From NCBI RefSeq assembly GCF_000783395.1, contig NZ_JSFK01000006.1, forward strand, positions 2,620 through 56,351: DNA of 53,732 nt, in the 5' to 3' direction. Below are positions 18,842 to 30,094 of the stretch, in pieces (position 1 is the stretch's first letter; the number at the start of each line of letters is the position of its first letter). Made by a program: the position numbers and the translations under genes. The notes below the pieces were generated by a model. It was not told the origin of the DNA, ran no database searches, and saw only the letters and a program-made list of their open reading frames with translations. Source of the DNA: Pseudomonas chlororaphis. GTDB lineage: Bacteria > Pseudomonadota > Gammaproteobacteria > Pseudomonadales > Pseudomonadaceae.

Positions 18842-21665
18842 AGTGACGAACCTCGCCAGCGCCGCTGATGTTGTCGACGCAACGACCACAGATTTCCGGA
18901 TGCTCCGGGTTGACGCCAACATCTTCACGGCAGTGCCAGCAACGGGCGCACTTCGGGAAGGCCGATTTGACGATCTTCAGCTTCAGGCCGCTGACTTCAG
19001 TCACTACCGCATCGGCCGGAGCCTGTACAAACGGCGCAACGCTGGCCGTGGAGGTGATCAACACAAAGCGCAGTTCGTTGCTCAGCTTGGCCAGATCGGC
19101 GCTCAGGGCGTCTTCGGCGTACAGCGTCACTTCGGCTTGCAGGTTGCCACCGACGGCCTTGGCCGCGCGCTGGATTTCCATTTCTTTGTTGACCGCTACT
19201 TTGACCGCCATTACGCGCTCCCAGTAGTCGCGGCCCAGCTCAACGTCTGCCGGCAGTTCGGTCAGACCTTCGTACCAGGTGTTGAGCATCACCGATTCGT
19301 TACGCTCGCCCGGCAGGTATTCCCACAGTTCGTCGGCGGTGAAGGCGAGGATCGGCGCGATCCAGCGCACCAGCGCTTCGGAGATATGGAACAGCGCGGT
19401 TTGCGCCGAACGGCGGGCCTTGCTGTTGGCGCCAGTGGTGTACTGACGGTCCTTGATGATGTCGAGGTAGAAACCGCCCAGCTCCTGCACGCAGAAGTTG
19501 TGGATCTTGGAGTAGACGTTCCAGAAACGGTATTCGCCGTAGTGCTCTTGCAGCTCGCGTTGCAGCAGCAAGGTGCGGTCGACCGCCCAACGATCCAGCG
19601 CGAGCATTTCTTCAGCCGGCAGGATATCGGTGGCGGGGTTGAAACCGCTCAGGTTCGAAAGCAGGAAACGCGCGGTGTTACGGATACGACGATAGGCGTC
19701 CGCGCTGCGTGTCAGGATCTGATCCGATACCGCGATCTCGCCCGAATAATCTGTCGAAGCGACCCATAGACGCATGATGTCAGCGCCCAATGTGTCGTTG
19801 ATCTTTTTCGGCTCGATCACGTTTTTCAGCGACTTCGACATCTTGCGACCAGACTCGTCAACGGTAAAACCGTGGGTCAGCAGTTCGCGGTACGGCGCGT
19901 GATTGTCGATGGCGCAACCGGTCAGCAGCGACGAGTGGAACCAGCCACGGTGTTGGTCGGAACCCTCCAGGTACAGATCGGCGCGCGGGCCGCTCTCGTG
20001 ACCCATCGGGTGCGAACCGCGCAGGACGTGCCAGTGCGTGGTGCCCGAATCGAACCAGACGTCGAGGGTGTCGCTGATCTTGTCGTACAGCGGCGCTTCG
20101 TCGCCGAGCAACTCAGCAGCGTCCATCTTGAACCAGGCTTCGATGCCTTCGACTTCAACGCGCTTGGCGACTTCTTCCATCAGCTCGACGGTGCGCGGGT
20201 GCAGTTCGCCGCTTTCCTTGTTGAGGAAGAACGGGATCGGCACGCCCCAGTTGCGCTGACGCGAGATGCACCAGTCCGGACGGTTGGCAATCATCGAGTG
20301 CAGACGCGCCTGACCCCAGGCCGGAACGAACTTGGTGTCTTCGATGGCTTTGAGCGAGCGCACACGCAGGGTGTCGCCGCTGGTTGGCTCTTTGTCCATG
20401 CCGATGAACCACTGCGCGGTCGCGCGGTAGATCAGCGGAGTCTTGTGGCGCCAGCAGTGCATGTAGCTGTGTTCGATGACGGTGGTGTGCATGAGCGCAC
20501 CGACTTCGGTCAGCTTGTCGACGATGGCCGGGTTGGCCTTCCAGATGAACTGGCCGCCGAAGAATTCCAGCGACGGCACGTACACGCCATTGCTCTGCAC
20601 TGGATTGAGGATGTCGTCGTTGACCATGCCGTATTTCTTGCAGGTTACGAAGTCGTCCACGCCATAGGCAGGAGCGGAGTGAACCACGCCCGTGCCGGCG
20701 CCCAGTTCAACGTAGTCAGCCAGGTACACCGGCGACAGACGGTCATAGAACGGGTGACGGAAATTGATCAGCTCCAGCTCTTTACCGGTGGTGGTCGCGA
20801 TGACCGAGCCTTCCAGGCTGTAGCGCGCCAGGCAGGCTTCGACCAGTTCTTCAGCCAATACCAGCAGCTTGTCGCCGACATCAACCAGCGCGTAGTTGAA
20901 TTCCGGGTGAACGTTCAGCGCCTGGTTGGCCGGGATGGTCCACGGGGTGGTGGTCCAGATCACGATCGAGGCAGGTTTGCCCAGCGACGGCAGACCGAAC
21001 GCGGCAGCCAGTTTGGCTTCGTCAGCGATCGGGAAGGCCACGTCGATGGTCGAGGACTTTTTGGTCTCGTACTCGACTTCCGCTTCAGCCAGGGCCGAAC
21101 CGCAGTCGAAGCACCAGTTCACCGGCTTGAGGCCTTTGAACACGAAACCGCCCTTGACGATTTCGGCGAGGGCGCGGATTTCACCGGCCTCGTTCTTGAA
21201 ATCCATGGTCTTGTACGGGTTGGCCCAGTCGCCCAGCACGCCGAGACGGATGAATTCGGACTTCTGCCCTTCGATCTGCTCGGTGGCGTAGGCACGGCAC
21301 AGCTCGCGGGTCTTGTCCGCGCCCAGATTTTTGCCGTGGGTCACTTCAACCTTGTGCTCGATCGGCAGGCCGTGGCAGTCCCAACCCGGAACATACGGCG
21401 CGTCGAAACCCGACAGGGTCTTCGAGCGGATGATCATGTCCTTGAGAATCTTGTTCAGTGCGTGACCGATGTGGATCGTGCCGTTGGCATACGGAGGGCC
21501 GTCATGCAGAACGAACTTCGGACGATCCTTGCCAATCTCGCGCAACTTTCCGTACAGGCCAATACTGTCCCAGCGCTGCAGGATCTGCGGTTCGCGCTGT
21601 GGCAGGCCGGCCTTCATTGGGAAGGCGGTGTCCGGAAGGTTTAGCGTGGCTTTATAGTCGGTCAT
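18834..21665 (-). CDS. ileS: IleS, isoleucyl-tRNA synthetase
   Basis: The 943-aa class I synthetase charges tRNA-Ile. The HIGH motif is in [11 protein letters not shown] and the KMSKS motif in [10 protein letters not shown]. The CP1 editing domain lies between them (about 200-400, with [13 protein letters not shown]). The C-terminal zinc site [11 protein letters not shown]...ICGRCVDN is complete, as in the mupirocin-sensitive bacterial form (type 1). The start at 21665 is clear. It lies 13 bp after ribF and overlaps lspA, in the classic ribF-ileS-lspA arrangement. No T-box leader is seen, as expected outside Firmicutes. Confidence 0.98.
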   Translation of the reverse strand: MTDYKATLNLPDTAFPMKAGLPQREPQILQRWDSIGLYGKLREIGKDRPKFVLHDGPPYANGTIHIGHALNKILKDMIIRSKTLSGFDAPYVPGWDCHGLPIEHKVEVTHGKNLGADKTRELCRAYATEQIEGQKSEFIRLGVLGDWANPYKTMDFKNEAGEIRALAEIVKGGFVFKGLKPVNWCFDCGSALAEAEVEYETKKSSTIDVAFPIADEAKLAAAFGLPSLGKPASIVIWTTTPWTIPANQALNVHPEFNYALVDVGDKLLVLAEELVEACLARYSLEGSVIATTTGKELELINFRHPFYDRLSPVYLADYVELGAGTGVVHSAPAYGVDDFVTCKKYGMVNDDILNPVQSNGVYVPSLEFFGGQFIWKANPAIVDKLTEVGALMHTTVIEHSYMHCWRHKTPLIYRATAQWFIGMDKEPTSGDTLRVRSLKAIEDTKFVPAWGQARLHSMIANRPDWCISRQRNWGVPIPFFLNKESGELHPRTVELMEEVAKRVEVEGIEAWFKMDAAELLGDEAPLYDKISDTLDVWFDSGTTHWHVLRGSHPMGHESGPRADLYLEGSDQHRGWFHSSLLTGCAIDNHAPYRELLTHGFTVDESGRKMSKSLKNVIEPKKINDTLGADIMRLWVASTDYSGEIAVSDQILTRSADAYRRIRNTARFLLSNLSGFNPATDILPAEEMLALDRWAVDRTLLLQRELQEHYGEYRFWNVYSKIHNFCVQELGGFYLDIIKDRQYTTGANSKARRSAQTALFHISEALVRWIAPILAFTADELWEYLPGERNESVMLNTWYEGLTELPADVELGRDYWERVMAVKVAVNKEMEIQRAAKAVGGNLQAEVTLYAEDALSADLAKLSNELRFVLITSTASVAPFVQAPADAVVTEVSGLKLKIVKSAFPKCARCWHCREDVGVNPEHPEICGRCVDNISGAGEVRHYA

Positions 21666-21678
21666 TTAAGGCTCTTCA

Positions 21679-22617
21679 TTAGCGATGGGCGCTAGGTGCG
21701 GCTAGTGCACGGGCGGTGGCGACATCCGCATTGATCGCCGTTTTCAATGCCTCCAGAGAGGCGAAGCGCTGCTCTTCACGCAGCTTTTGGTGGAAAACCA
21801 CCGTCAAACGCCGGTCATACAGATCGCCGGCAAAATCTAGAAGATGGACTTCAAGGTGGGCTTTGCCATCACCTTGTACCGTGGGCCGTACGCCGATATT
21901 GGCAACACCGGGCCAGGTCTTGCCGTCGATATCGACATCCACCAGGTACACCCCGGTGAACGGCACGCGACGACGCTTGAGTTGAATATTGGCAGTGGGC
22001 GTACCCAGTTGCCGGGCCAGCTTCTGGCCGTGCAGCACACGACCGGCAATCCGGTACGGGCGACCGAGCAAACGTTCGGCCAAGGCAAAATCGGCGGCGG
22101 CCAGGGCGTTACGCACCTGCGTGCTGCTGACGCGAATGCCGTCCAGCTCGACGGTTTGCGCGGCTTCGACGGTAAAACCGTGAACCTGCCCGGCCTGCAT
22201 CAGAAAATCGAAATCGCCGAGGCGGTCGCAGCCGAAGCGGAAATCATCACCGACTTCCAGGTGCTGCACGCCGAGGCCATCGACGAGGATGGTATCGACG
22301 AATTCGCTCGCGCTGAGCTTGCTCAAGCGCTGGTTGAAGGCCAGGCACAACACCCGGTCAACGCCTTCGGCGGCCAGCAGTTGCAGCTTGTCGCGCAATC
22401 GCGCCAGACGCGCTGGCGCGGTCTCGGGGGCGAAGAATTCCCGTGGCTGCGGCTCGAAAATCACCACGCAGCTGGGTACGCCCAACTCGAGCGCACGCTC
22501 ACGCAGTCGGGCCAGGATAGCCTGGTGACCACGGTGAACACCGTCAAAGTTGCCAATAGTGGCGACGCAGCCCCGATGCTGGGGGCGCAAGTTGTGGAGG
22601 CCTCGAACCAGCTGCAT
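21679..22617 (-). CDS. ribF: RibF, bifunctional riboflavin kinase/FAD synthetase
   Basis: RibF makes FMN and then FAD from riboflavin. The 312-aa protein has an N-terminal nucleotidyltransferase domain with IGNFDGVHRGHQ (FAD synthetase) and SSTQVRNALAAADF. The C-terminal flavokinase domain has GTPTANIQLKRR and FTGVYLVDVDI. I use the ATG at 22617 (MQLVRGLHNL), the conserved start in pseudomonads as I recall, with AAGAAG upstream. Two further in-frame starts at 22635 and 22692 lack ribosome-binding sites. It is the first gene of the ribF-ileS-lspA-fkpB-ispH series, with a candidate promoter just upstream. Confidence 0.95.
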   Translation of the reverse strand: MQLVRGLHNLRPQHRGCVATIGNFDGVHRGHQAILARLRERALELGVPSCVVIFEPQPREFFAPETAPARLARLRDKLQLLAAEGVDRVLCLAFNQRLSKLSASEFVDTILVDGLGVQHLEVGDDFRFGCDRLGDFDFLMQAGQVHGFTVEAAQTVELDGIRVSSTQVRNALAAADFALAERLLGRPYRIAGRVLHGQKLARQLGTPTANIQLKRRRVPFTGVYLVDVDIDGKTWPGVANIGVRPTVQGDGKAHLEVHLLDFAGDLYDRRLTVVFHQKLREEQRFASLEALKTAINADVATARALAAPSAHR

Positions 22618-22645
22618 AACGCGCTTCTTGCTCATAAAGTGGTCG

Positions 22646-22651
22646 ATTATA
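22646..22651 (-). promoter_or_regulatory. candidate -10 element of the ribF-ileS operon
   Basis: A perfect TATAAT on the minus strand lies 28 bp upstream of the chosen ribF start. No good TTGACA-like -35 sits at the usual distance, so the call is tentative. It is the only consensus -10 in the 129-bp gap to murJ. Confidence 0.45.
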
Positions 22652-22746
22652 ACCACACCCGACGGCCGACGACAGGCAACACCGTAACGCAAAGTGAACG
22701 AGCCGACAAAACTGCCGGCCCGCGCCTGTGTATAAAGGGTAAAACC

Positions 22747-24285
22747 TTAGCTCAAGGCCTTGCGATTGAAGTCGCGCAGGCGGAAACCGAGCAGCAGCAA
22801 CATACCGAAATATGCCACCACGCCAGCAACCACCAGGGCGCCGAGACGCAGGAAGCGCTCAAGCATGTGCCCTTGATCCCACGCTGGCATGAAATGCATG
22901 CCAAGCAGCAGCACTGCCGACATCACCGCCACCGCGATCACCAGTTTGAAACCGAACTTGGCCCAACCCGGCTGCGGTTGATACATCTGCTGCTTGCGCA
23001 GTTGATAGAACAACAGCCCGGCATTCAGGCAGGCGCCGGCACTGATCGCCAGCGCCAGCCCCGCGTGCGCCAACGGGCCTATCAGCACCAGATTGAACAA
23101 CTGAGTGACCACCAGGGTGAAGATTGCGATTTTTACCGGCGTACGGATGTTCTGTTGCGCATAAAAGCCCGGCGCCAAGACTTTGATCACGATAATCCCG
23201 AGCAAACCGACAGAGTAAGCAATCAATGCGCGCTGAGTCATTTCGGCGTCAAAGCCACTGAACTGACCGTACTGGAATAGCGAAACCGTCAGCGGCTCGG
23301 CGAGAATACCCAAAGCCAGCGCGCACGGCAGCACCAGCACAAAGCACAGACGCAGCCCCCAGTCGAGGATTCGCGAGTACTCGTGGCGATCCTTGCTGGC
23401 ATAGGTTTTCGCCAATGTCGGCAGCAGAATCGTCCCCAATGCCACGCCAAGCACGCCGGATGGCAACTCCATCAAACGGTCGGCGTAATACATCCACGAC
23501 ACCGAGCCTGCGACCAGAAACGAGGCGAAGATGGTGTTGATGATCAGCGAGATCTGGCTGACCGACACGCCGAGAATCGCCGGCAACATCTGCTTCATTA
23601 CGCGCCAGACGCCGGTATCGCGCAGGTTCAGGCGCGGCAGCACCAGCATGCCGATCTTTTTCAGGTGCGGCAGCTGATAGAGCAACTGCGCCAGTCCACC
23701 GACCAGTACCGCCCAGCCCAGCGCCATCACCGGCGGATCGAAGTACGGCGTGAGGAACAGCGAAAACACGATCATGCTGACGTTAAGCAGGGTCGGCACG
23801 AAGGCCGGCACCGAGAAGCGGTTCCAGGTGTTGAGGATCGCGCCAGCCAGCGACGACAACGAGATCAGCAATATATAAGGGAAGGTCACCCGCAACAGAT
23901 CGGAGGTGAGCTGGAATTTTTCCGGTGTATCAGTGAAGCCGGGCGCAGTAGCCCAGATCACCCAGGGCGCAGCGATCATGCCCAGCGCCGTCACTACCGC
24001 CAATACCAGCGTCAGCAGACCCGACACATAGGCAATAAAGGTTCGCGTTGCCTCTTCACCCTTCTGGCTTTTGTATTCAGCGAGAATCGGCACGAATGCC
24101 TGAGAGAACGCGCCTTCAGCGAAGATCCGCCGCAACAGATTGGGCAGTTTGAAGGCAATAAAGAAGGCGTCCGTCGCCATCCCGGCGCCGAAAGTACGAG
24201 CAATCAGCGTGTCACGAACAAAGCCCAGAATCCGGGAAAGCATCGTGATAGAGCTGACGGCGGCCAACGATTTGAGCAGATTCAT
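22747..24285 (-). CDS. murJ: MurJ, lipid II flippase
   Basis: MurJ (MviN) flips the peptidoglycan precursor lipid II across the inner membrane. The 512-aa protein is almost wholly hydrophobic, with about 14 membrane helices. It carries the family's N-terminal motif [19 protein letters not shown] followed by [23 protein letters not shown], including the essential charged residues of the central cavity. The start at 24285 is the only sensible one. It lies upstream of ribF in the usual Pseudomonas order and is divergent from rpsT, with a 252-bp gap that holds the rpsT promoter. Confidence 0.96.
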   Translation of the reverse strand: MNLLKSLAAVSSITMLSRILGFVRDTLIARTFGAGMATDAFFIAFKLPNLLRRIFAEGAFSQAFVPILAEYKSQKGEEATRTFIAYVSGLLTLVLAVVTALGMIAAPWVIWATAPGFTDTPEKFQLTSDLLRVTFPYILLISLSSLAGAILNTWNRFSVPAFVPTLLNVSMIVFSLFLTPYFDPPVMALGWAVLVGGLAQLLYQLPHLKKIGMLVLPRLNLRDTGVWRVMKQMLPAILGVSVSQISLIINTIFASFLVAGSVSWMYYADRLMELPSGVLGVALGTILLPTLAKTYASKDRHEYSRILDWGLRLCFVLVLPCALALGILAEPLTVSLFQYGQFSGFDAEMTQRALIAYSVGLLGIIVIKVLAPGFYAQQNIRTPVKIAIFTLVVTQLFNLVLIGPLAHAGLALAISAGACLNAGLLFYQLRKQQMYQPQPGWAKFGFKLVIAVAVMSAVLLLGMHFMPAWDQGHMLERFLRLGALVVAGVVAYFGMLLLLGFRLRDFNRKALS

Positions 24286-24455
24286 TGAGGGAATTTGTGC
24301 CTGTCGATAAACAGCAGGCGAACAAAGCGCCTACTTGTGCGATACTCCGCGCCGCAGCAGCACAGAGCCAAAGCTCGCGAGTTTACAGGTCAAGCGCCGG
24401 AAATAAATATCCCGCCTCTTTATACCTACCACTTAGCGGAACGTTTCAAGTGCCC

Positions 24456-24484
24456 TTGACAAGACTTCAACTCATCGGCATGAT
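24456..24484 (+). promoter_or_regulatory. sigma-70 promoter of rpsT
   Basis: TTGACA (24456-24461), a 17-bp spacer and CATGAT (24479-24484). The -35 is consensus and the -10 matches three of six. It is 54 bp upstream of the rpsT start and is the best promoter in the murJ/rpsT gap. Confidence 0.55.
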
Positions 24485-24537
24485 TCGCGGCCTATTTTGT
24501 TTGCTATTTCCTAAAAAGTCTTTCGAGGAGCTCGACG

Positions 24538-24810
24538 GTGGCCAACTCACCTTCCGCCAAAAAACGTGCAAAACAGGCTGAGAAGCGTCGCAGCCACAAC
24601 GCCAGCCTGCGTTCCATGGTTCGCACCTACATCAAGAATGTAGTTAAAGCCATTGACGCAAAAGACGCTGAAAAAGCTCAAGCTGCATACGTTCTGGCTG
24701 TGCCAGTTATCGACCGCATGGCCGATAAAGGCATCATCCACAAGAACAAGGCTGCTCGTCATAAGAGCCGTCTGAATGGCCACGTTAAAGCGCTGAAAGA
24801 AGCTGCTTAA
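24538..24810 (+). CDS. rpsT: Ribosomal protein S20, GTG start
   Basis: S20 is a small basic protein of the 30S subunit that binds 16S rRNA. The 90-aa sequence begins [20 protein letters not shown] after the initiator and has the helical, Lys/Ala-rich composition typical of S20. The start codon is GTG, preceded by GAGGAG (24525-24530). In E. coli rpsT starts with the weak codon UUG and is autoregulated at translation. A non-ATG start here fits similar control but does not prove it. It is monocistronic, with its own promoter and terminator. Confidence 0.97.
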   Translation: MANSPSAKKRAKQAEKRRSHNASLRSMVRTYIKNVVKAIDAKDAEKAQAAYVLAVPVIDRMADKGIIHKNKAARHKSRLNGHVKALKEAA

Positions 24811-24824
24811 TCGACGTAGTCATT

Positions 24825-24854
24825 AAAAAACCGACCTTAGGGTCGGTTTTTTAT
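24825..24854 (+). terminator. Rho-independent terminator of rpsT
   Basis: A 12-bp stem AAAAAACCGACC/GGTCGGTTTTTT with loop TTAG, ending in a T-run, 14 bp after the rpsT stop codon. The poly-A at its left side gives a T-run on the other strand too, so it may also stop transcripts coming from creA. Confidence 0.93.
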
Positions 24855-24888
24855 TGCCTGTGATTTAGTAAATCCAGCGCAAAAAAAA

Positions 24889-24978
24889 TGTGGGAACGAG
24901 CCGGCTCACGAATGCGATTCGCCAGTTGATAGCTCTATCAACTGACACAACCTCTTCGCGAGCAGGCACGCTCCCACA
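24889..24978 (+). repeat. degenerate REPIN
   Basis: The left arm TGTGGGAACGAGCCGGCTCACGA and right arm TTCGCGAGCAGGCACGCTCCCACA are inverted copies of the same REP core as elsewhere in the window, each with point changes. The element lies between the convergent genes rpsT and creA. Confidence 0.8.
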
Positions 24979-24996
24979 CTGGTATCTGTGGCGTTG

Positions 24997-25464
24997 TTAT
25001 TGCTGGACCGGCACCCATGGCAGGATCGGGATGGCGGTCACGGCATTCTGCGGACTACCCTCGATCAAGCGGTCGCTGTAGACCAGGTACACCAGCGTGT
25101 TGCGCTTCTTGTCGAGGAAACGCACCACCTGCATGGTCTTGAATACCAGCGAAGTGCGCTCCTTGAACACCTCATCGCCATCCTTCAGATCACCCTTGAA
25201 CTTGATCGGGCCAACCTGACGGCAAGCAATCGAGGCCTCTGCGCGATCTTCAGCCAAGCCCAAACCACCCTTTACGCCGCCAGTCTTGGCACGCGACAGG
25301 TAGCAGGTCACCCCTTCAACTTTCGGATCATCGAAAGCCTCGACCACAATACGGTCGTTCGGGCCGACAAACTTGAACACCGTCGACACCTGACCGATTT
25401 CCTCGGCCGAGGCCAGCAATGGCATTGCCATCAGCAAGCCCAACAATCCTTTCGCTAAACGCAT
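24997..25464 (-). CDS. creA: CreA family periplasmic protein
   Basis: The 155-aa protein has a signal peptide (hydrophobic [16 protein letters not shown], cleavage likely after ASA near residue 20) and the conserved CreA core [36 protein letters not shown] and [11 protein letters not shown]. CreA has no established biochemical role despite its name; it is not part of the CreBC signalling pair. Two cysteines (VTCYL and IACRQ) could form a disulfide in the periplasm. The start follows AAGGAAAACTCG. It is 10 bp after proB and so probably co-transcribed with it. Confidence 0.9.
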   Translation of the reverse strand: MRLAKGLLGLLMAMPLLASAEEIGQVSTVFKFVGPNDRIVVEAFDDPKVEGVTCYLSRAKTGGVKGGLGLAEDRAEASIACRQVGPIKFKGDLKDGDEVFKERTSLVFKTMQVVRFLDKKRNTLVYLVYSDRLIEGSPQNAVTAIPILPWVPVQQ

Positions 25465-25474
25465 CGAGTTTTCC

Positions 25475-26593
25475 TTAAACCAGAATCAGGTTGTCACGGT
25501 GAACCAGCTCCGGCTCCGCCATGTAACCGAGCAAACCGACAATCGCATCTGACGACTGACCGATGATTTTTTGTGCTTCCAGCGCACTGTAGTTGGCCAG
25601 ACCACGAGCAATCTCGCGACCATCGGGCGCCACGCAGACGACCATCTCGCCGCGACGGAAACTGCCCTGCACCAACTTCACACCGACGGGCAGCAGGCTT
25701 TTGTTGCCCTTGGACAACGCCGACACCGCACCCTCGTCCAGCACCAAGGTGCCGCGAGTTTGCAGATGCCCAGCCAGCCATTGCTTACGCGCCGCAAGCA
25801 TGCCGCGCTCAGGCGACAGCAACGTGCCGATGCGCTCACCCGCCTTCAGACGATCGAGCACGCGCTCAAGACGCCCACCAACAATAATGGTGTGCGCACC
25901 GGAACGCGCAGCCAGACGCGCCGCACGCAGCTTGGTCTGCATGCCGCCACGACCCAGCGCGCCGCCAGTACCACCCGCCACTGCATCCAGGCTCGGATCA
26001 TCCGCGCGCGCCTCGTAAATCAGCTGCGCATCGGGGTTATTGCGCGGATCGGCGTCGAACATGCCATCGCGATCGGTCAGGATCACCAGCAGATCCGCCT
26101 CGACCAGGTTAGCCACCAGCGCCGCCAGCGTATCGTTGTCGCCGAAACGGATTTCGTCGGTGACCACGGTGTCGTTTTCGTTGATGACGGGAATAACTTT
26201 CAGCTCGACAAGTGCGCGCAAGGTGCTACGGGCGTTCAAGTAGCGCTTGCGGTCGGACAAGTCGTCGTGAGTCAGCAGAATCTGTGCAGTGTGCCGGCCA
26301 TGCTCGGCGAAGCTCGATTCCCACGCCTGCACCAGACCCATCTGACCAATTGCCGCAGCCGCCTGGAGCTCGTGCATCGCACTGGGTCGTGCGGTCCAGC
26401 CCAAACGACTCATGCCGGCCGCCACCGCCCCGGAAGACACCAGCACCAACTCGACGCCAGCCTCATGCAAGGCCACCATCTGCTCGACCCAGACACTCAT
26501 TGCCGCGCGATCCAGCCCCTTGCCATCAGCTGTCAGCAAAGCGCTGCCGATCTTCACGACCCAACGCTGCGCACCTGTCACCTTGCTCCGCAT
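25475..26593 (-). CDS. proB: ProB, glutamate 5-kinase
   Basis: ProB catalyses the first step of proline synthesis, phosphorylation of glutamate. The 372-aa protein has an amino-acid kinase domain ([50 protein letters not shown]) and a C-terminal PUA domain (about 285-370, with [20 protein letters not shown]). Start choice: ATG codons at 26596 and 26593 are adjacent. I use the second, which gives the length I recall for P. aeruginosa; AAGG upstream serves both. It follows obgE after a terminator-like hairpin and leads into creA. Confidence 0.95.
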   Translation of the reverse strand: MRSKVTGAQRWVVKIGSALLTADGKGLDRAAMSVWVEQMVALHEAGVELVLVSSGAVAAGMSRLGWTARPSAMHELQAAAAIGQMGLVQAWESSFAEHGRHTAQILLTHDDLSDRKRYLNARSTLRALVELKVIPVINENDTVVTDEIRFGDNDTLAALVANLVEADLLVILTDRDGMFDADPRNNPDAQLIYEARADDPSLDAVAGGTGGALGRGGMQTKLRAARLAARSGAHTIIVGGRLERVLDRLKAGERIGTLLSPERGMLAARKQWLAGHLQTRGTLVLDEGAVSALSKGNKSLLPVGVKLVQGSFRRGEMVVCVAPDGREIARGLANYSALEAQKIIGQSSDAIVGLLGYMAEPELVHRDNLILV

Positions 26594-26672
26594 CATCTTC
26601 AACCTTAGCTTGAGGGCAGCGCGACCCAGCGCCGCCCATGACGTTATTTGTGACTTGCGATTTCCAGATACT

Positions 26673-26698
26673 AAAACGCCGCTCGATTGAGCGGCGCT
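26673..26698 (-). terminator. hairpin terminator after obgE
   Basis: An 8-bp GC-rich stem (26677-26684 with 26689-26696, CGCCGCTC/GAGCGGCG) with loop GATT is followed on the minus strand by TTTTAG. The T-run is only four bases, so some read-through into proB is likely. Confidence 0.7.
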
Positions 26699-26716
26699 TA
26701 AGTTTACTGCAACGAA

Positions 26717-27979
<1,263 letters not shown>

Positions 27980-27992
27980 TCAAGACATAAGA

Positions 27993-28073
27993 CTCTTGCA
28001 AAAATGAGCGCAGCGACCCCAAAACACGACATGTATCGCACGCCGACAGCCCATACAAACAGTTTTGCAAGAG
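27993..28073. repeat. 11-bp inverted repeat upstream of obgE
   Basis: CTCTTGCAAAA (27993-28003) and TTTTGCAAGAG (28063-28073) are perfect inverted copies separated by 59 bp. They lie in the leader region of obgE on the minus strand. Nothing else is recognised in between. It could be a long hairpin, an operator pair, or the ends of a small decayed element. Confidence 0.7.
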
Positions 28074-28085
28074 ACTCACCCCACA

Positions 28086-28120
28086 AACGAAAAAGCCCCG
28101 TCGCGAGACAGGGCTTTTCC
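28086..28120 (-). terminator. terminator of rplU-rpmA
   Basis: Stem AAAAGCCC (28091-28098) with GGGCTTTT (28111-28118), extended inside by GTC/GAC around a GCGA loop with one mismatch. The minus strand continues with a TTTTTCGTTTG tract. It lies 14 bp after the rpmA stop codon. Confidence 0.85.
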
Positions 28121-28133
28121 AGCGATCGCGCAA

Positions 28134-28391
28134 TTAAGCTGCGACAACGCTCACGTAACGGCGGTTGAACGCGCCTTTTACTTCAAACTTGATCACGCCT
28201 TCGATTTTCGCGAAGAGGGTGTGATCCTTACCCATGCCAACGCCGTAGCCAGCGTGGAATTGGGTGCCGCGCTGACGCACGATGATGTTGCCCGGAATGA
28301 TTTTCTGGCCGCCATACATCTTAACGCCAAGGCGTTTGGCTTCTGAGTCGCGACCGTTACGGGTACTACCACCAGCTTTTTTGTGTGCCAT
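28134..28391 (-). CDS. rpmA: Ribosomal protein L27
   Basis: L27 is a 50S protein whose flexible N-terminus reaches the peptidyl-transferase centre. The 85-aa sequence starts [20 protein letters not shown], the standard form without the cleaved leader seen in Firmicutes. It continues with the conserved [17 protein letters not shown] and [12 protein letters not shown] motifs. It lies 34 bp after rplU in the universal rplU-rpmA-obgE order and ends in a terminator. Confidence 0.98.
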   Translation of the reverse strand: MAHKKAGGSTRNGRDSEAKRLGVKMYGGQKIIPGNIIVRQRGTQFHAGYGVGMGKDHTLFAKIEGVIKFEVKGAFNRRYVSVVAA

Positions 28392-28425
28392 GAGTCAATT
28401 CTCCTAGTGAGGAATTAGGCTGAAA

Positions 28426-28740
28426 TTAAGCCTGAATACCGGTGATTTTGATCTCGGTGTACCACTGGCGGTGGCCCATACGCTTCATGTGGTGCTTACG
28501 GCGACGGAACTTGATGATGCGGACTTTATCGTGACGACCTTGGGAGATCACTTCAGCCACAACGGTAGCGCCAGCAACAACTGGAGCGCCGATATTCACG
28601 TCGTCGCCATTGGCAACCAACAGAACGCGATCAAAGGTAACGGATTCGCCGGTAGCGATTTCCAGTTTTTCGATCTTCAGGTATTCACCTGGGGCGACTT
28701 TGTACTGCTTGCCGCCAGTAACGATTACTGCATAAGACAT
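28426..28740 (-). CDS. rplU: Ribosomal protein L21
   Basis: L21 is a 104-aa 50S protein that binds 23S rRNA. The sequence begins [20 protein letters not shown] and has the C-terminal basic motif [20 protein letters not shown] that defines the family. The ATG at 28740 is preceded by GGAGAAATACC. An open frame further upstream is not coding. A near-consensus promoter lies about 130 bp upstream, back to back with that of ispB. Confidence 0.98.
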   Translation of the reverse strand: MSYAVIVTGGKQYKVAPGEYLKIEKLEIATGESVTFDRVLLVANGDDVNIGAPVVAGATVVAEVISQGRHDKVRIIKFRRRKHHMKRMGHRQWYTEIKITGIQA

Positions 28741-28871
28741 GGTATTTCTCCGATAATCCTGCTCACCCAGCTCTTTATAGGAAGAGGTATTGGCTGGCAT
28801 GGCTGCATAAGGCTGGAAGGCCCGTTGCAATTGCGTAAGGCAGGTGCTGCCCAGGAAGTTCAGGGTGCGCG

Positions 28872-28900
28872 ATTGTACGCAAGGCGCGGCAGGCTTGCAA
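28872..28900 (-). promoter_or_regulatory. sigma-70 promoter of rplU-rpmA
   Basis: On the minus strand TTGCAA (28895-28900), a 17-bp spacer and TACAAT (28872-28877). Both boxes match four or more of six consensus bases. The leader to rplU is about 125 nt, long enough for regulation by an r-protein, though I see no defined structure. Confidence 0.7.
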
Positions 28901-28918
28901 GTAGCCGTCCATCGCGCC

Positions 28919-28947
28919 TTGACAGGTCTGGACGGGGGTCCTAGCAT
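28919..28947 (+). promoter_or_regulatory. sigma-70 promoter of ispB
   Basis: TTGACA (28919-28924), a 17-bp spacer and TAGCAT (28942-28947), about 26 bp before the expected leader and ispB start at 28980. Its -35 box is 18 bp from that of the divergent rplU promoter, so the two polymerases would bind almost back to back. Confidence 0.7.
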
Positions 28948-28979
28948 GCCGCGCAACCCTTCTGGAGCGACTCTCGCTG

Positions 28980-29948
28980 ATGCAACCCCAAGCTTTCTAC
29001 CGCGCGGTGGCGGACGATTTTAGCGCCGTCGACGGCATCATCAAGAAGCAGCTGACTTCCCGAGTACCGCTGGTATCGAAAATCGGCGATTACATCACCT
29101 CGGCCGGCGGCAAACGTCTGCGTCCTTTATTAGTGTTGCTGTGTGGCAAGGCCCTGGGTCGCGAAGGCGACGACATGCGTCTTTTGGCCGCCACCATCGA
29201 ATTCCTGCACACCGCGACCCTGCTGCATGACGACGTGGTCGACATGTCCGGCATGCGCCGTGGCCGTTCGACCGCCAACGCCATGTGGGGCAACGCTCCG
29301 AGCGTGCTGGTCGGCGACTTCCTGTACTCGCGCTCGTTCGAAATGATGGTCGAACTGGGCTCGATGCCAGTGATGAAGATCCTCTCCCAGGCCACGCGCA
29401 TCATCGCCGAAGGCGAAGTGCTGCAGCTGTCCAAAGTGCGCGACGCCAGCACCACCGAAGAAACCTACATGGAAGTCATCCGCGGCAAAACCGCGATGCT
29501 CTTCGAAGCCTCGACCCACAGTGCCGCCGCACTGGCCGGCGCTACCGCCGAACAGAGCGAAGCCCTGCGCACCTTCGGTGATCACCTGGGTGTCGCATTC
29601 CAACTGGTCGACGACTTGCTCGACTACAAGGGTGACGCGGAAACCCTGGGCAAGAACGTCGGTGACGATCTGGCCGAAGGCAAACCGACCCTGCCGCTGA
29701 TCTACACCATGCGCGAAGGCACGCCGGAACAGGCTGCACTGGTGCGTCAGGCGATCCAGAAAGGCGGGATCGAAGATCTGGAAAGCATCCGCATTGCCGT
29801 GGAAGCGTCCGGTTCGCTGGAGTACACCGCGCAACTGGCCCGTGATTACGTGGCCCGTGCGATCAAGTGCCTCGATGCCCTGCCCGCCAGTGAATATCGG
29901 GATGCGCTGGTTGAACTGAGTGAGTTTGCGGTCGCCCGTACGCACTGA
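28980..29948 (+). CDS. ispB: IspB, octaprenyl/polyprenyl diphosphate synthase
   Basis: IspB elongates farnesyl diphosphate to the all-trans side chain of ubiquinone (nonaprenyl in pseudomonads). The 322-aa protein has the first Asp-rich motif [15 protein letters not shown] (D84, D85, D88 and the two Arg) and the second, QLVDDLLDY. It also has GGKRLRP at residues 43-49. No aromatic bulge typical of short-chain synthases is apparent before the first motif, consistent with long chains. The ATG at 28980 has GGAG upstream. It is divergent from rplU-rpmA, the usual arrangement. A repeat-derived hairpin terminates it. Confidence 0.96.
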   Translation: MQPQAFYRAVADDFSAVDGIIKKQLTSRVPLVSKIGDYITSAGGKRLRPLLVLLCGKALGREGDDMRLLAATIEFLHTATLLHDDVVDMSGMRRGRSTANAMWGNAPSVLVGDFLYSRSFEMMVELGSMPVMKILSQATRIIAEGEVLQLSKVRDASTTEETYMEVIRGKTAMLFEASTHSAAALAGATAEQSEALRTFGDHLGVAFQLVDDLLDYKGDAETLGKNVGDDLAEGKPTLPLIYTMREGTPEQAALVRQAIQKGGIEDLESIRIAVEASGSLEYTAQLARDYVARAIKCLDALPASEYRDALVELSEFAVARTH

Positions 29949-29960
29949 TATCGCTGAAGC

Positions 29961-30020
29961 AAGATCAAACGATCGCAGCCTTCGGCAGCTCCTACAGGGG
30001 CTGTCGGGGCTGCGATTTTT
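29961..30020 (+). terminator. terminator of ispB built on a dispersed repeat
   Basis: The repeat GATCGCAGCCTTCGGCAGCT (inside 29961-29998) supplies the left arm ATCGCAGCC (29972-29980). Its partner GGCTGCGAT (30008-30016) is followed by TTTTT. The inner bases can also pair in part. The same repeat occurs near 34673, 49112 and 52203. Confidence 0.7.
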
Positions 30021-30024
30021 GCTT

Positions 30025-30057
30025 TTGACTGCCTGAAAAGCTAAAACCCTATACAAT
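30025..30057 (+). promoter_or_regulatory. candidate promoter of yjdM
   Basis: TTGACT (30025-30030) and an overlapping pair of -10-like boxes TATACA/TACAAT (30050-30057), spacing 19-21 bp. The spacing is long, so the call is tentative. Confidence 0.4.
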
Positions 30058-30094
30058 GTGCGACTTTTAGCGATCCACATCCCAAGGAGCCTTA

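Noticed and set aside
19872..21644. 590-aa open frame opposite ileS
   Set aside because: It mirrors ileS and contains no motif of its own.
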